From: Candidatus Puniceispirillum marinum IMCC1322
GTDB taxonomy: Bacteria > Pseudomonadota > Alphaproteobacteria > Puniceispirillales > Puniceispirillaceae
DNA: 64,000 nt
Reading direction: 5' to 3'
Assembly: GCF_000024465.1 (NCBI RefSeq)
Contig: NC_014010.1
Location: forward strand, 2,073,501-2,137,500
Shown here: positions 57,269 through 64,000 of the stretch, in pieces
Layout: every line of letters begins with the position of its first letter
Position numbering within the stretch: the first letter of the stretch is position 1
Translations under genes and position numbers: made by a program
Notes under the pieces: model-generated
The model's input: only the letters and a program-made list of their open reading frames with translations
Databases searched by the model: none
What the model was told of the DNA's origin: nothing

Positions 57269-58429
57269 TTGTCTAGTGCCTATCGTCCATATCGTTCGAT
57301 TGATCGCCGCTTATGCCGTCAGATTATGGTTGGCAATGTGCCGGTTGGTGGTGATGCGCCAATCTCGGTACAAACCATGACAAATAGTCTGACTACGGAC
57401 ATTGCCGCGACTCGGGCGCAGATTGATGCCGCCGCCGAAGCAGGCGCCGATATTGTGCGTGTGTCCTGTCCTGACGAGGCCAGCACCGTTGCCTTGAAAG
57501 AAATTTGTGCGGGTAGCCCGGTACCGATTGTCGCAGATATTCATTTCCATTATCGCCGTGCTATCGAAGCCGCCGCCGCGGGTGCTGCCTGTCTGCGGAT
57601 CAATCCCGGCAATATCGGCAAGCAAGATCGTGTGCGCGAGGTTATCAAGGCGGCGCGTGATCATGGTTGTTCAATGCGGATTGGCGTGAATGCGGGTTCG
57701 CTGGAAAAGCATTTACTGGACAAATATGCCGAACCTTGTCCTGAAGCGCTGGTTGAATCGGCACTCGATCATGCACGTATTTTACAGGATAATGATTTTC
57801 ACGAATTTAAAATCTCGGTCAAAGCATCAGATGTATTTCTGGCTGTTGCTGCCTATCAGCAACTTGCCGATGCGATTGACTGTCCACTCCACATCGGCAT
57901 TACCGAAGCTGGTGGATTGCGGGCGGGCACGATAAAATCGGCTATTGGGTTAGGTAATCTGTTATGGGCTGGCATTGGTGATACAATCCGTGTGTCATTG
58001 TCAGCCGATCCAACCGAAGAGGTCAAAGCGGCATATGAAATGCTGAAATCGCTTGGCCTTAGGCGGCGTGGGGTCACGGTGATTTCATGCCCATCCTGCG
58101 CGCGTCAGCAATTCGACGTTATCAAGACTGTCGAAGTGATCGAAGATAGGCTTGCGCATATTGATCTACCCATCTCGGTATCGATAATTGGTTGTGTTGT
58201 GAATGGCCCTGGCGAGGCGCGTGAAACGGATATCGGCCTGACTGGTGGCGGCAAAGACACGCATCAGATTTATGTCTCGGGCATGGCTGACCATCGTTTG
58301 TCGAATGGTGATATTGTCGAACATGTAGTCGAAATGGTCGAGGCGAAAGCCGAAGCTATCCGCGTCGCGCAGAAAGCCGAGGCGGCTGAAACAGCCGATA
58401 AAGAATTGCCTAAAAAGATGAAAGCCTGA
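57269..58429 (+). CDS. ispG: 4-hydroxy-3-methylbut-2-enyl-diphosphate synthase (GcpE)
   Basis: A 386-residue 4Fe-4S enzyme of the MEP isoprenoid pathway that turns MEcPP into HMBPP. The TIM-barrel part carries [20 protein letters not shown] and LRINPGNIG; cluster ligands are in [13 protein letters not shown] and [20 protein letters not shown]. The start is taken as TTG 57269, where CTGGAG lies seven bases upstream and the homology ([20 protein letters not shown]) begins. A Lys/Ala/Glu-rich tail ends the protein. hisS follows after three bases. Confidence 0.95.
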   Translation: MSSAYRPYRSIDRRLCRQIMVGNVPVGGDAPISVQTMTNSLTTDIAATRAQIDAAAEAGADIVRVSCPDEASTVALKEICAGSPVPIVADIHFHYRRAIEAAAAGAACLRINPGNIGKQDRVREVIKAARDHGCSMRIGVNAGSLEKHLLDKYAEPCPEALVESALDHARILQDNDFHEFKISVKASDVFLAVAAYQQLADAIDCPLHIGITEAGGLRAGTIKSAIGLGNLLWAGIGDTIRVSLSADPTEEVKAAYEMLKSLGLRRRGVTVISCPSCARQQFDVIKTVEVIEDRLAHIDLPISVSIIGCVVNGPGEARETDIGLTGGGKDTHQIYVSGMADHRLSNGDIVEHVVEMVEAKAEAIRVAQKAEAAETADKELPKKMKA

Positions 58430-58432
58430 GCC

Positions 58433-59701
58433 ATGTCGAAACTGCAACCTGTTCGAGGCACGTCTGATCTTTTGCCCGCCGATATGGCTGGACATCGATT
58501 TGTTGTCGATCATGCGCGGGCGGCCAGTGCGCAATATGGCTTTCAGGAAATGGCGACGCCGATTTTCGAATTTACCGATGTGTTTTCAAAGCCCCTTGGC
58601 ACCAGTAGTGACGTGGTGACAAAGGAAACCTATTCATTTGAAGATCGCGGCGGTGAGCAGATTACCTTGCGTCCGGAAAATACGGCTGGTGTTGTCCGTG
58701 CCATGATTTCGGGAGGGCTGACACAAAGCCTGCCTTTGAAATTTTTCTATGCAGGACCCATGTTCCGTTATGAGCGCCCGCAAAAAGGACGGATGCGTCA
58801 GTTTCACCAGATTGGCATCGAATATCTGGGCCCAACCGATGCGCTGGCCGATGCTGAAATCATTGCCTGTGGGGCGCGGGTGCTGGCCGATATTGGTGTA
58901 TTGGATAAATGTGTTTTGCATCTCAATTCACTTGGTGATACTGAAAGCCGCCTTACCTATCGTGCAGCGCTTGTTGACTATCTTGGCGGGCATAAAGACG
59001 CTTTGTCCGATGACAGCAAGCAAAGGCTTGCGGTGAATCCGCTTCGTATTCTGGATTCAAAAGATAAGGGTGATCGCGAAATCATCGTCGCTGCGCCGCG
59101 ATTGCAGGATCATCTGAATGATCTTTCCAAAGCGCATTTTGAAACACTGACCACTGCGCTTGATGCGGCTAAAATCGCCTGGCAGTTCGATCCGCTTCTT
59201 GTGCGTGGACTGGATTATTATTGCCATACAGCCTTTGAATTTATAACCGATGCGCTGGGGGCACAAGGCACTGTTCTTGGTGGTGGTCGTTATGATGGCC
59301 TGTCTGAAATGCTTGGCGGCCCTGCCATTGCGGGTGTTGGGTGGGCTGGTGGTATTGAACGCCTCGCGATGCTGGCGGCGGGTGGCACGGTTGTGGTTCC
59401 ACAATTAGCTGTTGTGTCGGCGGATAGCGAAAGCGATCACCATGCTTTTCAACTTGCTGAAAGCCTTCGAGACGCTGGCTTTAGCGTTGATTTGCCTACA
59501 GCAGGCAATATGGGCAAGAAAATGAAAAAGCTAGATAAAGCCGGTATCAAAATCGCCATTATTTTGGGCGGTGATGAAGTCGAACGTGGTGTTGTGCAAC
59601 TTCGCAACCTTGCCGATGGATCGCAGGATGAAGTGACTCGTGATGCGCTTGTTAAGGCACTGTCTTTAATTATCGCTCCTACAGATAATTTCAATGAATA
59701 G
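58433..59701 (+). CDS. hisS: histidyl-tRNA synthetase
   Basis: A 422-residue class II synthetase. Motif 1 region MATPIFEFTDVFSKPLGTSS, motif 2 MFRYERPQKGRMRQFHQIGI, the histidine-specific LVRGLDYYCHTAFEF and VLGGGRYDGLSEMLGGP, and the C-terminal anticodon domain (about 328-415) are present. It follows ispG directly, as in many proteobacteria, and is followed by prfA after 23 bases, so ispG-hisS-prfA-prmC probably form one transcript. Confidence 0.96.
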   Translation: MSKLQPVRGTSDLLPADMAGHRFVVDHARAASAQYGFQEMATPIFEFTDVFSKPLGTSSDVVTKETYSFEDRGGEQITLRPENTAGVVRAMISGGLTQSLPLKFFYAGPMFRYERPQKGRMRQFHQIGIEYLGPTDALADAEIIACGARVLADIGVLDKCVLHLNSLGDTESRLTYRAALVDYLGGHKDALSDDSKQRLAVNPLRILDSKDKGDREIIVAAPRLQDHLNDLSKAHFETLTTALDAAKIAWQFDPLLVRGLDYYCHTAFEFITDALGAQGTVLGGGRYDGLSEMLGGPAIAGVGWAGGIERLAMLAAGGTVVVPQLAVVSADSESDHHAFQLAESLRDAGFSVDLPTAGNMGKKMKKLDKAGIKIAIILGGDEVERGVVQLRNLADGSQDEVTRDALVKALSLIIAPTDNFNE

Positions 59702-59724
59702 TGCAATAGGTAAGGGATAAGGGT

Positions 59725-60801
59725 ATGAGCCTCGACTCGACCATGGATAAGGTGTTGGCGCGCCGCACCGAAGTGGAAAATATTCTGAATGATGCGGCGT
59801 CACTCTCGGTTGACGAGATGGCAAATTTTGCCCGCGAGCTATCCGAATTACGCCCTGTTTGTGAACAGATTGAACTTGTTCAGCGTTTGACAAGCGAACT
59901 GTCTGATGCCGAAGTGATGGTTGGTGAAGCTGGTGATGATCCGGATATGCTGGAAATGGCGCGCCTTGAAATGCAGGAGCTGCAGGCGCAAATTCCAGAC
60001 GAACAGCAAAAACTGCAATTATTGCTTTTGCCCAAAGACCGTGATGATGCGCGTAACGCTATTCTTGAAGTGCGGGCAGGCACTGGCGGTGATGAAGCGG
60101 CGTTGTTCGCATCGGATCTATTTGGTATGTATCAACGGTTTTCGGCCAAATATGGCTGGAAATTCGAAGTGATGGAAGTGTCTGAAACAGGTATTGGTGG
60201 CTATAAAGAAGCTACGGCAACGATCACCGGATCGGATGTCTTTGCGCGGCTGAAATTTGAATCTGGTGTGCATCGGGTGCAACGCGTGCCCGAAACTGAA
60301 ACGGGTGGGCGTATTCATACATCGGCAGCCACTGTGGCGGTGTTGCCCGAAGCCGAAGATGTTGATGTCGAAGTTGTCGAAAGTGACTTGCGGATTGATG
60401 TGTTCCGCGCATCGGGGCCTGGCGGCCAGTCGGTGAATACGACTGACTCGGCAGTGCGTATTACGCATATGCCGACTGGCATTGTGGTTAGCCAGCAGGA
60501 TGAAAAATCGCAACATAAGAACCGTGCCAAGGCGATGAAAATTTTACGTGCGCGTCTTTATGATGCCGAGCGCGCGCGTGTGCAGGCAGAACGTGCCGCT
60601 GATCGTAAAGGTCAGGTGGGTTCGGGTGACCGTTCAGAACGCATTCGCACCTATAATTTTCCGCAAGGGCGGGTAACTGACCATCGCATTAACCTGACCC
60701 TGTACAAGCTGGATCGGGTGATCGCGGGTGAGGCGCTAGATGAAGTCATCGACGCATTAATCTCCGAGGATCAGGCACGCCGCCTTGCCGAAGGCACATA
60801 A
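59725..60801 (+). CDS. prfA: peptide chain release factor 1
   Basis: A 358-residue class I release factor for UAA and UAG. The peptidyl-hydrolysis motif GGQ is in [20 protein letters not shown]. Domain 3 start [20 protein letters not shown] and the codon-recognition region near [16 protein letters not shown] are typical; release factor 1 would read PxT there, and position and length agree. AAGGG lies before ATG 59725. Methylated by PrmC, whose gene is next. Confidence 0.96.
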   Translation: MSLDSTMDKVLARRTEVENILNDAASLSVDEMANFARELSELRPVCEQIELVQRLTSELSDAEVMVGEAGDDPDMLEMARLEMQELQAQIPDEQQKLQLLLLPKDRDDARNAILEVRAGTGGDEAALFASDLFGMYQRFSAKYGWKFEVMEVSETGIGGYKEATATITGSDVFARLKFESGVHRVQRVPETETGGRIHTSAATVAVLPEAEDVDVEVVESDLRIDVFRASGPGGQSVNTTDSAVRITHMPTGIVVSQQDEKSQHKNRAKAMKILRARLYDAERARVQAERAADRKGQVGSGDRSERIRTYNFPQGRVTDHRINLTLYKLDRVIAGEALDEVIDALISEDQARRLAEGT

Positions 60802-60840
60802 GGCAACCGATGTTTAACCAGCTTTCAGGCTTATAAAGTG

Positions 60841-61716
60841 ATGACCATGCAGGATGCGCGCGAAATTTTGCTGGACGTTGCCGCCATATTGTCAGCGGCA
60901 TCAATCGACAGTCCGCAACAGGATGCACGGCTTTTGCTAGGCGCGGCCTTAGGCCGTGATGATGCCGTTTTGCCGCATGAAAGCATTTCATTTGGCGATA
61001 TGGAAAAGGCGCTTCTAGAAACGCTTGTTGCCCGCCGTATTGCCCGCGAACCAGTCAGCCGCATCCGTGGATGGCGTGAATTCTGGTCATTGCGCTTTGC
61101 CTTATCATCGGCAACACTCGATCCGCGCCCCGATAGCGAAATCATTGTGGCAACGGCTATCGCGGCGGCTAAAGCACGAAGCATTGTGAATCCTGCAAAA
61201 CAACTGAAACTTCTTGATCTTGGCACCGGAAGTGGCTGTCTTTTGCTTGCCTGCCTCAGTGAATTGCCGGATGCCGTTGGGCTTGGTCTTGATATTAGCG
61301 AAGACGCGCTGGCAACAGCCCGTAATAATGCAACAGCACTTGGCCTTGCCGAACAAAGCCGCTTTTATCAGCATAGTTTTATGGATGAAATGTCACAATT
61401 CGGATCATTCGACATTATATTGTGCAATCCGCCTTATATCCCAGCCGCCGAAATCACGGCTCTGGAACCTGAAGTGGCGCGTTACGAACCGATGCGCGCG
61501 CTTGATGGCGGTGCGGATGGGCTGGATTGCTGGCGTGGCCTTATGACCGTGGTGCCTTCTTGTCTGGCGGCGGGTGGTTGTCTGGTGGTTGAGATTGGTG
61601 CGGGCCAGGAAGATGATGTGATCCAACTGGCTGAGATGGCGAATATGACCTGCGTTGAAATGCATAAGGATCTTGCTGGCATCACCCGATGCCTGATGTT
61701 TAGATTAAAAAATTAG
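60841..61716 (+). CDS. prmC: release factor glutamine methyltransferase
   Basis: A 291-residue SAM enzyme that methylates the GGQ glutamine of RF1 and RF2. The N-terminal helical domain includes SPQQDARLLLGAALGRDDAV and ARREPVSRIRGWREF-like residues; SAM motif I is LLDLGTGSGCLLLACLSELP; the catalytic NPPY is in IILCNPPYIPAAE, followed by YEPMRALDGGADGLDCWRGL. It follows prfA by 39 bases. GTG 60838 or ATG 60841 are both possible starts. A perfect 8-bp inverted repeat overlaps the stop codon. Confidence 0.94.
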   Translation: MTMQDAREILLDVAAILSAASIDSPQQDARLLLGAALGRDDAVLPHESISFGDMEKALLETLVARRIAREPVSRIRGWREFWSLRFALSSATLDPRPDSEIIVATAIAAAKARSIVNPAKQLKLLDLGTGSGCLLLACLSELPDAVGLGLDISEDALATARNNATALGLAEQSRFYQHSFMDEMSQFGSFDIILCNPPYIPAAEITALEPEVARYEPMRALDGGADGLDCWRGLMTVVPSCLAAGGCLVVEIGAGQEDDVIQLAEMANMTCVEMHKDLAGITRCLMFRLKN

Positions 61717-61735
61717 CAAAATGTACTATTTTGCT
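61715..61735 (+). terminator. inverted repeat at the prmC stop, weak terminator candidate
   Basis: AGCAAAAT, five bases, ATTTTGCT: a perfect 8-bp stem that begins within the prmC stop codon. It is AT-rich and followed by TGAAA, not by a T run, so termination would be inefficient; 3'-end protection or a protein site are alternatives. Confidence 0.35.
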
Positions 61736-61913
61736 TGAAATTGATTGCTACCCATGACTATTGTTTAGAAATCGCAACGGTAAAGGCATTGCCTATCGTT
61801 TGCACATACCCAGATAAACGCCAGTCTGCTTAACTTCGGTTTAAGGCCGATCATACCAAAGACTGCTTTTAACTGACCCACTTCTTACAGAATAATAAGT
61901 TGGTATTTAATTA

Positions 61914-62459
61914 ATGAGACAACCCCAGAATGCAAAGCGCGGTCGTGGCCGTGGTCGTCGTGGTAACGGCGGCGGTGGCGGCAGTCATGTGCCCAATCGT
62001 AATACGTCGTATGAATCGAATGGTCCTGACGTAAAGCTGCGTGGCAATGCCCAACAGCTTCATGAAAAGTATATTGCTTTGGCTCATGATGCGTCGTCAT
62101 CCGGCGAGCGTATTGCGGCTGAGGCCTATTCGCAGTTTGCCGATCATTATTTCCGCCTGCATCAAGCAGCGGTAGGTGCGGCAGAAACCAAGCGCCAGCA
62201 GGAACAAGCTGCACAAGTGGCTAATGGCGAGGCGGCAGAAACCAAACCCGAAGCTGTTAATGGTGATGCGGATAAGGCAAGTCCAGCTGATAGTTCAGCA
62301 CCCGAATCTGATGAAGCTGAAGGCGCAAAGAAAAGCAGCACTAGTCAGCGCAAGCCCCGCGTCAAGCCGGCTGAAACCGACGATACATCTGCCTTGTCGC
62401 CAGCCCAGCTTGCCGAAGCGGTTCAGGATGAACAGGATAACAAAAAGGTTGCCAGCTAG
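61914..62459 (+). CDS. DUF4167 basic protein
   Basis: A 181-residue protein of the DUF4167 family found after prfA-prmC in alphaproteobacteria. The N-terminus is a basic Gly/Arg stretch (KRGRGRGRRGNGGGGGSH) suggestive of RNA binding. The conserved part is LRGNAQQLHEKYIALAHDAS and ERIAAEAYSQFADHYFRLHQ. The rest is acidic, Ala-rich and probably disordered. The function is unknown. Its stop codon lies in the loop of an inverted repeat. Confidence 0.9.
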   Translation: MRQPQNAKRGRGRGRRGNGGGGGSHVPNRNTSYESNGPDVKLRGNAQQLHEKYIALAHDASSSGERIAAEAYSQFADHYFRLHQAAVGAAETKRQQEQAAQVANGEAAETKPEAVNGDADKASPADSSAPESDEAEGAKKSSTSQRKPRVKPAETDDTSALSPAQLAEAVQDEQDNKKVAS

Positions 62460-62469
62460 GCTGACAACC
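62447..62469. terminator. hairpin across the DUF4167 stop, possible terminator
   Basis: GGTTGCCAGC, TAG loop, GCTGACAACC: nine pairs with one C/A mismatch; the loop is the stop codon. It lies between the convergent DUF4167 and MOSC genes. There is no T run, so function is uncertain. Confidence 0.35.
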
Positions 62470-62503
62470 GTCTTAGCCTGATATCTGGTTTGTTGTGGCA
62501 TAA

Positions 62504-63265
62504 TTATAGAACGGTGATGGTGTCACCTGTTCTAGCTGTGCCTGGAGATTGGATTTCTGCAAAAACCCCCAGATCGGTATGGCCGAATGCATCGCGCATC
62601 ACAGATAATGTATCCTGGCCGCGCGTGGCGGTTGCCGGGTCAACATCAATAGCCGCGCATCGACCCACGGGTGCAACGATACGAAGATGCGCCTCACCGA
62701 TCATAATCTCTTTGCCAATCAATGCGGCCTCGCTAAAGGCTGTGTCGGTCTTGATCATCATATTCAGGCGAAAGCGGCGCGCATCTGGCGTGGTGCCTGT
62801 TGCGGCGGCATAGGCGTCGATTGATGCCGAGCCGCCTAGCGTGATCCATGGCGCTTTATTGTCGGTAAAGGCTTGGTTATCCAGTCGCACGACTTTCGGG
62901 ATGCCACGCAGGCGTCCAGGCATATGTTCATTCATATAAGATGAAAAAAAGCGCTCAACCGCGGTAACATCTGTTGCATCAGTCAGATCAGCCCGTAGTA
63001 GTTGCATGCCATCTTTGCTGATGTGCAAGTGATCGTCTTGCACGACACAGGATAAGGCGGCTAGCGCTTCATGCGACATTAATTGCAGGAAATGCGCTTT
63101 TTTGAACCATGTGCCAGCCGGACTGTTGGCGACCTTGTCACCACCGATTGAGATCGCATAGCGTCGATCACCAGCTATTGGCTGTCCGGGTATAAGAGTG
63201 GTCTCATCAATCTGTTCACCGCTCATGCCTTTAACCGGATAGCGCCATATTGAATCAACAAGCAT
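62504..63265 (-). CDS. MOSC domain protein
   Basis: A 253-residue protein with an N-terminal MOSC_N beta-barrel (VDSIWRYPVKGMSGEQIDET) and a C-terminal MOSC domain like that of molybdenum cofactor sulfurases and mARC. The conserved Cys that would bind sulfur or Mo is in RIVAPVGRCAAIDVDPAT; RFRLNMMIKTDTAF is also typical. It probably handles a sulfurated or molybdopterin-linked substrate; no partner is adjacent. The ATG overlaps the TGA of the upstream peptidase gene (TGATG), so the two are coupled. Confidence 0.88.
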   Translation of the reverse strand: MLVDSIWRYPVKGMSGEQIDETTLIPGQPIAGDRRYAISIGGDKVANSPAGTWFKKAHFLQLMSHEALAALSCVVQDDHLHISKDGMQLLRADLTDATDVTAVERFFSSYMNEHMPGRLRGIPKVVRLDNQAFTDNKAPWITLGGSASIDAYAAATGTTPDARRFRLNMMIKTDTAFSEAALIGKEIMIGEAHLRIVAPVGRCAAIDVDPATATRGQDTLSVMRDAFGHTDLGVFAEIQSPGTARTGDTITVL

Positions 63266-64000
63266 CAAGGGGCATCACCAAGCGACGAAATCAGGTCATT
63301 TTGGGCAAATTGGATGCTGCCACGTGATAGAACTTCGGCATCGACAAGGTCAACTTGCCTTGAAAAAGCAGGTAGAAACGCCTCATCAAGGCGGGTACCG
63401 GTTGGTAGCCGTACCGTGACCGGATTGACCTGGCGGTTATTGACCAGAATTTCATAATGCAAATGTGGCCCGGTCGAACGCCCGGTCGTTCCTACATAAC
63501 CGATAATCTGCCCTTGCTGGACGCGCGCACCGGCTCTAACACCGCGCGCGATAGATTTCATGTGCGCATAGGCAGTATCGTAAGTGCTGTTATGTCTGAT
63601 GCGGACATAACGCCCATATGAGCCCCGCCATCCGGCTTTGCTAACAACCCCCGAACCGGCTGCGATGATGGGGGTGCCTGTCGGCGCTGCAAAATCCACC
63701 CCCTTATGCATGGCTGTATAACCGCTGACTGGATGTTTGCGGCGGCCAAAAGATGATGATAGGCGCGCACCAGAAATAGGTGTCCGTATCAGTGTGCGTG
63801 CCGCCGAGGCGCCATTTCTGTCGAACCAGCCAATGCCCGCATCACTATTTTCATAGCGATAGAAAGCAAGCTGGTTTCCGGATAATTTCAAACCAGCGTA
63901 ATGCAATCTTGTGTTAACCGCGTTACCGGTAATCTGGTCATAGGATGTTTCATATAATAATTCGAAAACATCGCCATTACGGATTTCGCGCTGAAAATCG
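63265..64000 (-). CDS. M23 (LytM-type) peptidase, 5' end beyond the window
   Basis: The C-terminal 244 codons of a larger protein; the frame stays open to the window edge (DVFELLYETSYDQITGNAVN is read upstream of the first internal ATG). The M23 domain has HKGVDFAAPTGTPIIAAG (H-x3-D) and the second metal motif TGPHLHYEIL (HxH). The fold cleaves peptidoglycan cross-bridges; the part before it (RKHPVSGYTAMH) is the usual lead-in. A LysM-like or coiled N-terminal region may exist outside. The gene overlaps the MOSC start by one base. Confidence 0.92.
   Translation of the reverse strand, partial: DFQREIRNGDVFELLYETSYDQITGNAVNTRLHYAGLKLSGNQLAFYRYENSDAGIGWFDRNGASAARTLIRTPISGARLSSSFGRRKHPVSGYTAMHKGVDFAAPTGTPIIAAGSGVVSKAGWRGSYGRYVRIRHNSTYDTAYAHMKSIARGVRAGARVQQGQIIGYVGTTGRSTGPHLHYEILVNNRQVNPVTVRLPTGTRLDEAFLPAFSRQVDLVDAEVLSRGSIQFAQNDLISSLGDAP

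Overview
The window reads as ordinary chromosome of an alphaproteobacterium with a base composition near 50% GC by eye. The main evidence is a set of family-specific genes: class I lysyl-tRNA synthetase, the cobT-cobS-J protein-bolA cluster, the double-length dCTP deaminase, the DUF4167 gene behind prfA-prmC, the DUF1178, DUF1289, DUF2849 and DUF2889 genes, and divergent aroK-aroB/xerD next to accA. A free-living marine SAR116-type organism fits the content and compactness, but that is inference. I see no rRNA, tRNA, CRISPR, insertion sequence or prophage.

Layout. 1-4.9 kb: end of a SCO1 copper chaperone, an exported TPR/beta-barrel-like protein, an atypical LuxR response regulator, a tandem repeat array, and acs. 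5-14 kb: recX, an ABC-2 permease, dcd, the argD-argF-hslO run, a lipoprotein, a second array of the same repeat family, and trkH. 14-19 kb: a DJ-1-like protein, DUF1289, a homocysteine S-methyltransferase with an Arg/Gly tail, aspS, and ctaA. 19-23 kb: a sulfite-reduction operon (truncated siroheme synthase, DUF2849, cysI, DUF934) with no cysH. 22.8-25 kb: groESL under a CIRCE operator and a heat-shock-type promoter. 25-32.5 kb: a DUF4258/HTH toxin-antitoxin pair with a tandem operator, a DinG-type helicase, lysK-pyrD, an RHH regulator, and rpmB. 32.6-40 kb: cobT, cobS, J protein, bolA, DUF2889, a CorC-type CBS protein, aroB, aroK. 40-50 kb: a 45-residue membrane protein, a 717-residue exported protein of unknown function, xerD, accA, nitrilase, grxC, comF, an NDUFAF5-like methyltransferase, mutT, argJ and a parvulin. 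50-64 kb: secA, DUF1178, ubiG, lysC, a RodZ-like protein, ispG, hisS, prfA, prmC, DUF4167, a MOSC protein and an M23 peptidase cut by the window end.

How the genes work together. Most are housekeeping: arginine synthesis (argD, argF, argJ), shikimate (aroB, aroK), sulfite reduction with siroheme supply, aerobic cobalt insertion (cobS, cobT), translation (aspS, lysK, hisS, prfA, prmC, rpmB), protein export and folding (secA, parvulin, groESL, hslO), and respiration support (SCO1, ctaA, ubiG, NDUFAF5-like). Genes are tightly packed, with many stop-start overlaps and abutting convergent ends.

The least explained items are the two tandem hairpin-repeat arrays (2791-2947 and 11921-12147). Each lies between convergent genes and runs up to the stop codon of the minus-strand gene. 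Others are the truncated siroheme synthase, the 9-bp perfect palindrome between ctaA and the cys operon, and the large exported protein at 40433-42586. All assignments are from reading the sequence; no database search was run.
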